From DATLYH01 sp035575035 (GTDB lineage Bacteria > Planctomycetota > Planctomycetia > Gemmatales > Gemmataceae), in assembly GCA_035575035.1 (NCBI GenBank), contig DATLYH010000390.1, positions 1 to 36,081 of the forward strand: a DNA stretch of 36,081 nucleotides, in the 5' to 3' direction. Shown piece by piece: positions 8,428-15,200 of the stretch (position 1 is the first letter of the stretch; each line of letters starts with the position of its first letter). The notes beneath the pieces were generated by a model that saw only the letters and a list, made by a program, of their open reading frames with translations, made no database searches and was not told the DNA's origin. The translations under genes were made by a program, and so were the position numbers.

Positions 8428-9273
8428 GTGGCGGCAAATTGGCGAAACTGGCTCGGCCGTTTCAAGCCCGGCGGCTACGCGCGACGGCAGCCGCTGGTCC
8501 TGCTCAACGGCCTGGCCGAGCAGGCCGAGAGTTGGTTCTGCAACCACCGCTTCTGGCGGCGCTACTTCGATGTCCATATGCCCAACATCTTGCAATATGA
8601 CGGTGCCGCCTTGCACCGCCGGATCAACGCCGGCTTGCCGGTCACGGTGGAGTACCTGGTCGAGCAGCTTCATTGGTATCTTGATTCCTTCGTGCAAACG
8701 CCGCCGTATCACCTGGTTGCCAGCAGCATGGGGGGCAAGGTGGCCATCGAGTATGCGGTGCGCTACCCTGAACAGGTGGCCCGCATGGTGCTGTTGTGTC
8801 CTTCGGGCCTGGGGGACGACGAGCGGCTGCCGGTGGTGGAAGGGATGCGCCGCGGCGACATCCAGGCGTTGATCAATAGCGTCTTCTACGATCCGCGCTG
8901 CCTGGCCGATCCGGAGATTGTGGCGTATTACCAGCGGCAATTCGGCAACCGCCGCTGGCGAGCCGGCCTGCTGCGGACCATCCGCGGGACGATGGGGCAT
9001 TGCGTCCGCGACCTGTTGCCGCGGGTGCCTCAGCCGACCCTGCTGATTGCCGGCCGCGAGGACCGCATCGTCGATCCGGTCCATGCCGCGAAGGCGGCCC
9101 GGCTGCTGCCGCAGGGTCACTTCCTGGTCATCCCGCAATGCGGCCACGCGCCGCACATCGAGCGGGCCTGGATGATCAACCGTCTGGTGGTGCACTTCCT
9201 GACCAGTCCCCGGCCGTCGCCGCACCCCCGGCTGAGCCAACTCCTGCTGGCCCGGCCGACCACGGTTTCCTGA
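8428..9273 (+). CDS. Alpha/beta hydrolase fold protein, paired with the GH3-family gene
   Basis: The product (281 residues from this start) has the alpha/beta-hydrolase layout: QPLVLLNGLAEQAESWF (oxyanion strand), the nucleophile elbow ASSMGGKVAIEYA, a candidate acid in AGREDRIVDP and the base in CGHAPHIE. It has no signal peptide. I chose the GTG at 8428 because GGAGAGG lies about nine bases upstream and homology-like sequence begins there; an ATG at 8308 in the same frame would add 40 residues of low-complexity sequence and has no good ribosome site. The GH3-family gene begins 29 bp after its stop, so the two are very likely co-transcribed and may act on the same carboxylic acid or ester. 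The substrate is unknown. Confidence 0.88.
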   Translation: MAANWRNWLGRFKPGGYARRQPLVLLNGLAEQAESWFCNHRFWRRYFDVHMPNILQYDGAALHRRINAGLPVTVEYLVEQLHWYLDSFVQTPPYHLVASSMGGKVAIEYAVRYPEQVARMVLLCPSGLGDDERLPVVEGMRRGDIQALINSVFYDPRCLADPEIVAYYQRQFGNRRWRAGLLRTIRGTMGHCVRDLLPRVPQPTLLIAGREDRIVDPVHAAKAARLLPQGHFLVIPQCGHAPHIERAWMINRLVVHFLTSPRPSPHPRLSQLLLARPTTVS

Positions 9274-9302
9274 CCTGACGCCGGCCTGACGCGAGGGCCG
9301 CC

Positions 9303-10886
9303 ATGTCCGTCACCTCCCTGTTGCAAGAAGTGGCCGCCCGACCGCTGGTCCGCCGGGCCGCTGACCTGGTGCTGGGCCGCTACGCCCGCCGCCGGGTGGC
9401 CCGGCTCGACCGCTCCCCGCTGGTCCAGACCCAGCATGACACGCTGCGGACGCTGGTCCGCCATGCCCGGCACACCCGCTTCGGCCGCGACCACGACTTT
9501 GACCGCATCCGCACCGTGGCGGACTATCAGCGGCGCGTACCGCTCCGCGATTACGAATCCTTCTGGAAGGATTACTGGCAGCCCGCCTTCCCCACGCTGA
9601 TCGACGTGACCTGGCCGGACCTTATCCCATACTTCGCGCTGTCGTCGGGCACGACCACCGGCTCGACCAAGTACATCCCGGTCTCGCGGGCAATGGTCGC
9701 CTCGAACCGGAAGGCGGCGCTGACGACGCTGGCCCTCTTCCTTGCCGTCCACCCCGGCACGCCGCTGTTCACCGGCCGTATCTTCTTTTTGGGCGGCAGC
9801 ACCGACCTGACCGAGCTGGCAGACGGGGTGCGGGCCGGCGACCTAAGCGGCATCGCCGCCGTGGAGGTGGCAGCGGTGTTGCGGCCATACACCTTCCCGC
9901 CGCTGGAACTGGCCCTGCTGCGCGACTGGGAGAAGAAGTTACAGCTTTTGGCCGAGCAGAGCGCCTGCCTGCCGATTACCGTAGTCAGCGGGGTGCCGTC
10001 CTGGCTGCTGACGTTATTTGAGCGGCTGATGGAAGTGACCGGCCGGGGGCGGATCGCGGACATTTGGCCGACGCTGCGGCTAGTGATCCATGGCGGCACC
10101 CGCTTCGACCCTTACCGGACACTGTTCCGGCGGCTGATGGGCAGCGACGTGGTCCGCTTCCTGGAGACGTATCCCGCCTCGGAGGGCTTCCTCGCCGCTG
10201 AAGACCCGCGCTATGGCCTCTTACGGCTGCTGCCCGATCACGGGATCTTCTTCGAATTCGTGCCGGTGGAGGACCTGGGCAAGGACCGGCCGGCGCGGCA
10301 CACAGTCGCCGAGTTGGAGCCGGGCGTCTCGTATGCCGTGGCGCTGACGACCTGTGCCGGGCTATGGAGCTATGTGCTGGGGGACACGGTTTGCTTCGAG
10401 CGGCGCGACCCGCCGCTGCTGCGCTTCACGGGGCGGACACGTTACTTCCTGTCGGCCTTCGGCGAGCATCTGATCAGCGAGGAGGTGGAGCGGGCGGTAG
10501 CGGCCGCGGCGGCGGCGACCGGGGCGGAGGTAGTCGATTTCCACGTCGGGCCGCTCTTCCCCGAGCGGATGGGGGAACCGGGCCGGCACCTCTACCTGGT
10601 CGAGTTCGTCCGGCCCCCGGCCGACCTGGACCGGTTCACGGCAGAACTGGACGCGGCGCTGGTCCGGCTGAATGCGGACTATGCTGCTCACCGCGCCGGC
10701 GACTTGACCCTGCGGGTGCCGGAAGTGCGCTGCGTGCGGCGCGGCGGATTTGCGGCATGGTTGAAGGCGAAGGGGAAACTCGGCGGTCAGCACAAGCTGC
10801 CGCGCATGGATAACACCGGGACGCTGACGCAGGAACTGTGTCGCTGGCTACAAGTCGGAAATGACAGCGCTCAGGAGAAAAGTTAG
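9303..10886 (+). CDS. GH3-family acyl-adenylate/acyl-amino acid synthetase-like protein
   Basis: The 527-residue protein matches the GH3 (auxin-responsive promoter) family of ANL-type adenylating enzymes in length and motifs. The phosphate-binding loop SSGTTTGSTKYIPVS lies at about 114-128; the second nucleotide motif LETYPASEGF is at about 285; LWSYVLGDTVCFE followed by FTGRTRYFLSAFGEHLISEE is the hinge before the C-terminal domain; KAKGKLGGQHKLPRM is near the end. Plant GH3 enzymes activate acyl acids (jasmonate, auxin, benzoates) with ATP and join them to amino acids; bacterial members are poorly characterised. It appears cytoplasmic. The gene follows the alpha/beta hydrolase by 29 bp. The ATG at 9303 is preceded by GAGGGCC. 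The catalytic parts look intact. Confidence 0.92.
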   Translation: MSVTSLLQEVAARPLVRRAADLVLGRYARRRVARLDRSPLVQTQHDTLRTLVRHARHTRFGRDHDFDRIRTVADYQRRVPLRDYESFWKDYWQPAFPTLIDVTWPDLIPYFALSSGTTTGSTKYIPVSRAMVASNRKAALTTLALFLAVHPGTPLFTGRIFFLGGSTDLTELADGVRAGDLSGIAAVEVAAVLRPYTFPPLELALLRDWEKKLQLLAEQSACLPITVVSGVPSWLLTLFERLMEVTGRGRIADIWPTLRLVIHGGTRFDPYRTLFRRLMGSDVVRFLETYPASEGFLAAEDPRYGLLRLLPDHGIFFEFVPVEDLGKDRPARHTVAELEPGVSYAVALTTCAGLWSYVLGDTVCFERRDPPLLRFTGRTRYFLSAFGEHLISEEVERAVAAAAAATGAEVVDFHVGPLFPERMGEPGRHLYLVEFVRPPADLDRFTAELDAALVRLNADYAAHRAGDLTLRVPEVRCVRRGGFAAWLKAKGKLGGQHKLPRMDNTGTLTQELCRWLQVGNDSAQEKS

Positions 10887-11049
10887 GATCACAGTGGACT
10901 TCACCAGGGGGATTGTGACGGCCGCCACGATTGGGGGTGTTGTTCGGAACAGGGTGATCGTGCCCGGATCGCCGGGGCACCTCGTCGTTGGGCGCTGCTC
11001 CGAGCCTCCCATGTCAAGCGCGGGGATGCGATCGCGCTCCGCACTGGCG

Positions 11050-12489
11050 CTACTTCTCCCCGAGGCACACCACAACGGTAGGGCCGCGGGCGTTCGGACC
11101 CTCGAGGTTGCAGGTGGCGACGAATAGCCGGCCGCCATGCACGACCGGGCCCCCGTAGATCAGGCCCGGCGTCTTGACCGCCGGGTCCGCCCCGAGGTCG
11201 AGTACCCACATCCCCTTGCCGTCGCTCAGGTTGACGGCGTGGACCACTCCCTTCAGGTCGCCCACGTAGATGGTCCCGGCAGCCACGGCCGCCGGCGCGA
11301 ACAAGGGTGCTTGGGCGTCATAGGTCCACCGAGGCTTGCCGTCGGCCAGATCGAAGGCCCGCACCTTGCCGTCGGTCGCCGTTGCAATTGCCAGCCCGCC
11401 GGCCAGGGCCACGCAACCGAGTACGCCGCCCGCCACGTCCTTCCGCCATTTCCGTTGGCCGTCCGCCAGGGCGAACGCCGCCACCTCGCCCCGAGCCCCG
11501 GCGAGCGCCCCCATGTCGTAGCCGATGTTGCTGCTGCCGACCACGACCACATCCCCCTGCACCGATGGCCCGCCCCACGGGTTGAGCGGCAGCGGCACCC
11601 GCCAGTGGACCGCGCCGGTCCGGGCATCCAGACAGTACAGCGCCCGGTCGCCAGCCTGCTCCTTCTCCAGGAAGGCCGACGCCGCCAGCACCCGGTCGCC
11701 GACGGCCGCGACCGGGGCATCGACATGCCATTTGTCCTTCCCCTGCTGCCAGAGGCGGATCGGGGCGGGCTTGGGAAGCTGGTCCTCGTTGGGAGGCACG
11801 GCAAAGTCGAGGTCCTTCTTTTTTTCCTCCTCATACTTCCGGAGCAACTCGGCCCACTTCTGTTCGATGACCTTCTGGACCGCGGCCGCCTCCAGCTCCT
11901 TGCCGTCGAGCGTGACGCGGTTCAGGTCCATGCAAAGGACGCCGGCCGCCCCGCCGCCGACAAAGACCCGGCTGCCGACGACCGTCGGCGCCCCTTCGAC
12001 GTGGACCAGCGCCCCCGGCAGCGGTAGCTGCCACACAGGGAGTCCGCGGTCAAGGCGAAGGCAGTGCAGGACGGCGCCGCTGGTCTGGTGCATGCCGTCG
12101 CCGAAGATCAGTTTGCCGTCGGCCACAGCGGGCGAGCTGACGGCGGGCAGCTTCAGGTACGGGGTGGACTTCGACCAGACAACGCGTGGCTCGGCCTTCG
12201 GGTCGGTGGCCAGGCAGTAAAGGGTGGGAACGTTAAAGGCGCCGAACCCAAGCAGGTAAAGGTGATCGCCGAACGGCACCGGGGCGGCGACGAAGTGGTC
12301 GGCCGAGCGGTGGACCCAGAGGACGCGCGGCCGGGCAGGGCCGGCGCTGCCGTCGGTGTTACCGGTGCGCTGGGGATTGCCGCGATAGGTGGACCACGGC
12401 TCGGCGGCGCCGAGCCAAGCCCCCTCTCGCCAGGCCGTCAGGGCACCCAACAGGAGCAAAACAAGCAGCCGACCCGTGAGGACCCGCAT
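11050..12489 (-). CDS. Secreted PQQ-type beta-propeller repeat protein
   Basis: The protein (about 479 residues) starts with a hydrophobic signal sequence (RVLTGRLLVLLLLGALTAW) and continues with WSTYRGNPQRTG, a hallmark of planctomycete outer-wall propeller proteins. Propeller blades are recognisable as repeated units such as VYCLDARTGAVHWRVPLP, VAAFALADGQRKWRKDVAGG, VRAFDLADGKPRWTYDAQAP and VHAVNLSDGKGMWVLDLGAD. A charged helical insert (about 200-240, EEEKKKDLDFAVPP) interrupts the propeller. No enzymatic PQQ-dehydrogenase residues are evident, so it is probably a scaffold or binding protein outside the cytoplasm. The start is uncertain: ATGs at 12489 and 12510 and a GTG at 12522 are in frame, none with a strong ribosome site. 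Confidence 0.85.
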   Translation of the reverse strand: MRVLTGRLLVLLLLGALTAWREGAWLGAAEPWSTYRGNPQRTGNTDGSAGPARPRVLWVHRSADHFVAAPVPFGDHLYLLGFGAFNVPTLYCLATDPKAEPRVVWSKSTPYLKLPAVSSPAVADGKLIFGDGMHQTSGAVLHCLRLDRGLPVWQLPLPGALVHVEGAPTVVGSRVFVGGGAAGVLCMDLNRVTLDGKELEAAAVQKVIEQKWAELLRKYEEEKKKDLDFAVPPNEDQLPKPAPIRLWQQGKDKWHVDAPVAAVGDRVLAASAFLEKEQAGDRALYCLDARTGAVHWRVPLPLNPWGGPSVQGDVVVVGSSNIGYDMGALAGARGEVAAFALADGQRKWRKDVAGGVLGCVALAGGLAIATATDGKVRAFDLADGKPRWTYDAQAPLFAPAAVAAGTIYVGDLKGVVHAVNLSDGKGMWVLDLGADPAVKTPGLIYGGPVVHGGRLFVATCNLEGPNARGPTVVVCLGEK

Positions 12490-12769
12490 GATCACCGCCG
12501 TGCTTTCCATCACTCGCTGCACGGGGCTCGATGGGCCTCTCCTCTCGGCCCACGGTGCCGTGCAGAGTCAGAGATGATGCCACAACTCGCGGCCGGGTGC
12601 AGGGGGAACCTGGCCAGGCGACATTTGGTTGACAGCATCATCCCGGGTTGTCGCCTTCCCGTCAAGCGTGCGGGCGGAGTCTCGGATTCCTGTTGCTGGG
12701 TCCGATGGGGCTCTTTGTCCGGGGCGCGGGCTGTGACCTGATAACATAAAAAGAAGGGAGAGTCCCGCC

Positions 12770-13048
12770 ATGATGACAAACTACGAAGTCCGTTGGATCT
12801 CCAAGCCGCGGGCCGACGCCCTGAAACGGTCGGGCCGGCTCGGCGACGCCCTCCTGTTGGACACCTTTAACGGCATCCTGATCGTGGAGCCGGCGGGGAG
12901 CAACCTCGGCGACGGGGCCGTGCTCACCCGTGAGGAGGCCGACTACGAGCTTCAGCCAGCCTGGTTTCTGGGCCCGAAGGCCAGGCTGATCGAAGCGCGG
13001 CGACGGCTGGGACTGGACGCATCCTCTCCCTCCGCGGCCAGCGCTTGA
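12770..13048 (+). CDS. Small hypothetical protein (92 residues)
   Basis: I do not recognise a named family. The protein has mixed alpha/beta character with no signal or membrane segment: NYEVRWISKPRADALKRSGR at the start, a hydrophobic core TFNGILIVEPAG, and an EARRRLGLD helix near the end, followed by a Ser/Ala tail. A strong site (GAAGGGAGAG) lies nine bases before the ATG, and codon use matches its neighbours, so I consider it a real gene. It stands alone, just upstream of the palindromic repeat cluster at 13111-13290, which may act on its 3' end. Confidence 0.7.
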   Translation: MMTNYEVRWISKPRADALKRSGRLGDALLLDTFNGILIVEPAGSNLGDGAVLTREEADYELQPAWFLGPKARLIEARRRLGLDASSPSAASA

Positions 13049-13110
13049 GCGGGCCAACGGCCCCCTCATCAACCGTGGGGCCGCTGACCCGGCGGCCGGC
13101 GTCACGTGGG

Positions 13111-13290
13111 GCGAGCGGCCGGCGTCAGCCGGCCGGTGCAGGTGAGCGGCCGGCGTCAGCCGGCCGGTCAAGGTGTGCGGCTGGGGCGAGCGGCCGGCAT
13201 CAGCCGGCCGGTCGAGGTATGCGGCTGGGGTGAGCGGCCGGCGTCAGCCGGCCGGTGCAGGTGAGCGGCCGGCGTCAGCCAGCCGGTCAA
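13111..13290. repeat. REP-like palindrome cluster, family A, about five copies
   Basis: The unit is a near-perfect hairpin: CGGCCGGC, loop GTCA, GCCGGCCG, framed by GAG before and GT after. Copies start near 13113, 13144, 13189, 13232 and 13263, with short spacers that themselves repeat (GTGCGGCTGGGG occurs twice). Some copies have changed loops (GCAT) or stems (GCCAGCCG in the last). The same unit recurs at 22008-22100 and 28635-28738, always between genes. This resembles REP/BIME elements, which can end or stabilise transcripts. Confidence 0.9.
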
Positions 13291-13436
13291 GGCGCTGAGG
13301 GGTACACCGGTACGTTCCCGCGGGCTGCTCCCCCGGCCGAGCGCAGCTCCAGCGCGTCTTCCTTATGGCGACTGTGCCGGGCCGGGAGGCAAAACAGAGC
13401 CGGTCGTGAGACGGTTCGGTAGAACCAGTCGGGCAT
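13287..13436 (-). pseudogene. Truncated gene start resembling dihydroorotate dehydrogenase (PyrD) N-terminus
   Basis: A GGAGGTGCGC site leads into an ATG at 13436 and a frame starting MPDWFYRTVSRPALFCLPA, which matches my recollection of the opening of planctomycete class-2 dihydroorotate dehydrogenases. After about 20 residues the likeness is lost (RHSRHKEDALELRSAGG) and a stop comes at 13287, at the edge of the repeat cluster. The rest of the enzyme, about 330 residues, is absent. I read it as a 5' fragment left after deletion or recombination at the repeats. It could also be a chance small ORF with a coincidental start, hence the modest confidence. Confidence 0.4.
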
Positions 13437-13535
13437 GCGCACCTCCGGGAGGACCAATGCACCAACCCCGCCGTCGCCTCGACCAGGTGGATCCTTCATT
13501 CTAACCGGAGGGGGTACAGCAGCCTTAACAGGCAG

Positions 13536-13579
13536 GAAAAAAGAGTCCCCCGGCCCTGGGCGGGCTGATGCCGGGGGAC
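13536..13579 (-). terminator. Rho-independent terminator of the ECF sigma factor gene
   Basis: Read on the minus strand, a perfect 10-bp stem (GTCCCCCGGC and GCCGGGGGAC, 13545-13579) is followed by TCTTTTTTCC. It lies about 35 bp after the stop codon of the sigma factor gene at 13615. Confidence 0.85.
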
Positions 13580-13614
13580 TGGGATGATAGACGGGTAAGG
13601 GATCAGGTGGCTGC

Positions 13615-14628
13615 TCACTGATTGCAGCCGCCTACCGGGGCTTCGCCGCAGCAGCCGCCGGCCGGGACAGCCGCCGTCGGATTGGGGAGCGACACCTGAG
13701 GCGTCGTCCCTGCCGCCTGGGGATGCGATCCGGTCGTCCGAGCGTGGAAGGCCCACAAGCCAGCGCCGGCCATCAGTAACACGGCAACGGCAGCCGCGGC
13801 GACCAGCTTCGCCTTCAGGCTGCGCCGGCCCATCTCGGCCGTGGCGGCCTGCATCAGCTCGACAGCGGCCGCTGACTTTTCGGCAGCCTTCGCAAGATTC
13901 CCCATGAGCACCAGCAGACTCATGTGGATGGTGCCGTTGACGAGCACGGGGGACATCTTGAGCAGGGCCTCGGTGTGTTCGGCCACCAGGGCGGCCAGCG
14001 GCAGCGCCGACAAGGCCAGGCCGCGGCGGGCCAACCGGCCGCGGAGCCGTTCCCGGGCCCGGGCCAGACGCGACAGCACCGTCCCCTTGGGGCAGCCGAG
14101 TTCTTCGGCCGCCTGCTCGTTGGTCTTGCCTTCGAGGTAGCACAACACCAGCGGCGCCCGGTATTTCTCCGGCAGCCGATGGACCTCGACATCCAGCACG
14201 CGGCGCAGCTCCCGCCAGGCGGCCAGGTCCGGCGGCTCGTTGCCGGTCTGGGCATCCGGCAAAGAACTGAGCGGTTGCTCACAGGCAGCGTGGCGGGACT
14301 GGCGGGCCCGGGCACGCAGGGCGATACGGTAAGCCACCTTGTAGAGCCAGCTGCTCAGCGCGGTGCGCTTGCCGATGGAGCCGGCCTTGCGCACCAGGGT
14401 GAGGAAGGTTGCCTGGAAGGCGTCCTCGGCAGCGTGCGGGTCATGGAGCACGCGCCGGCAGACGCTCAACACCAGCGGGCCGTGCCGCCAGACCAGCAAC
14501 TCGAAGGCAGACTCATCCTTGTGGCGGACGAACTGGTCCAGCAGGTGGGCATCCGACGCCGCCCCACCCCGCGACGGGTTGACGGCCTTGCACACACGCT
14601 GGAAAAGGCTCGAGAGTGGTGGTGACAT
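13615..14628 (-). CDS. ECF-type RNA polymerase sigma factor with membrane-anchored C-terminal extension
   Basis: The 337-residue protein has a standard ECF core. Region 2 (about 25-90) contains DESAFELLVWRHGPLVLSVC and the DAFQATFLTLVRKAGSI helix; region 4 (about 150-200) contains LPEKYRAPLVLCYLEGKTNE and the DNA-binding helix GCPKGTVLSRLARARERL. Unlike ordinary ECF factors of about 200 residues, it goes on with a helical segment, a predicted transmembrane helix at about 264-285 (LVAAAAVAVLLMAGAGLWAF) and a Pro/Gly-rich tail ending in GGCCGEAPVGGCNQ. Such extended ECF factors are common in Gemmata-like planctomycetes. No separate anti-sigma gene is adjacent, so the extension may tether or regulate the factor itself; that is inference. 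The gene has its own terminator. Confidence 0.93.
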   Translation of the reverse strand: MSPPLSSLFQRVCKAVNPSRGGAASDAHLLDQFVRHKDESAFELLVWRHGPLVLSVCRRVLHDPHAAEDAFQATFLTLVRKAGSIGKRTALSSWLYKVAYRIALRARARQSRHAACEQPLSSLPDAQTGNEPPDLAAWRELRRVLDVEVHRLPEKYRAPLVLCYLEGKTNEQAAEELGCPKGTVLSRLARARERLRGRLARRGLALSALPLAALVAEHTEALLKMSPVLVNGTIHMSLLVLMGNLAKAAEKSAAAVELMQAATAEMGRRSLKAKLVAAAAVAVLLMAGAGLWAFHARTTGSHPQAAGTTPQVSLPNPTAAVPAGGCCGEAPVGGCNQ

Positions 14629-14837
14629 GGTATCGGCTTCCGGGACTCGTTTCCCCCATCCAAATATAGAGACCGCCAGCGGCCCAACGCTTCCAACTTT
14701 TTGCTAACCCCTTTATGCCTTTCAGTTTCCTCTGTCGGACCAAGGAAATCCACTCCTTTCTCCCTTGGTCTGCCGGTCAACCTACATCAGGACCGTTGGT
14801 TGTTTCCATTTGGAGGAACCTGCCGACTGCGACGTAG

Positions 14838-14857
14838 CCGAAGTCGCCCGACTTCGG
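14838..14857. repeat. Short palindrome CCGAAGTC-GCCC-GACTTCGG
   Basis: An 8-bp perfect stem with a 4-base loop lies between the divergent sigma factor and clpB genes. It may be a copy of another dispersed hairpin family; only one copy is in this window. It could also be a regulator site. Confidence 0.55.
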
Positions 14858-15044
14858 AGAGCAACGGCGATCCGTAGACAAGGGCTGGGGCGAGCGGGTC
14901 GTTCGGCATATTGAACCGCCAACTTGTCAGCCCGGCCCTCCTGCGCATGGCAGTTTGGCGGCACCTTCTGCGCACGCCTTGGCGGGCAACTTCCCAATTC
15001 GCCTTGGTTCAACAAGTTACAGCAATCGCCGGGAAGTCGGACAA

Positions 15045-15062
15045 TTTGGCACTGACATTGCA
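15045..15062 (+). promoter_or_regulatory. Sigma-54-type (-24/-12) promoter upstream of clpB
   Basis: TTGGCACTGACATTGCA matches the sigma-54 consensus YTGGCACN5TTGCW at every fixed position. The -24 GG (15048-15049) and -12 GC (15060-15061) are separated by the required 10 bases. Transcription would start near 15073, giving a leader of about 130 bases before the clpB ATG. I found no other match of this quality near the gene starts I examined in the window. Confidence 0.72.
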
Positions 15063-15200
15063 GGGCATGTGTTGTGTCCCTGGCCGATGGGGTGCTGTTC
15101 GCTTCGCTTGGTTCTTCGATCACTCAATCGTTCGGCAGCCGCATTGGCCCAGCAGCGACGGATGACACCGGGGACCTTGGTCCCGCACAGGAGCCGATAA

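Larger units (their letters stand above)
14629..15200. other. Divergent intergenic region between the ECF sigma gene and clpB
   Basis: These 572 bases contain no convincing gene. They hold a 7-bp inverted repeat (ACCAAGG ... CCTTGGT, about 14740-14767), an 8-bp hairpin at 14838-14857 and the sigma-54-type promoter for clpB at 15045-15062, described separately. Confidence 0.6.

Noticed and set aside
12662..13171. 169-codon minus-strand frame over the small gene at 12770
   Set aside because: No ribosome site or motif; the plus-strand gene has a strong site and better codon use.
13111..13290. Regularly spaced repeats that might be a CRISPR array
   Set aside because: Units are self-complementary hairpins, spacers are short and partly identical, and no cas gene is present.
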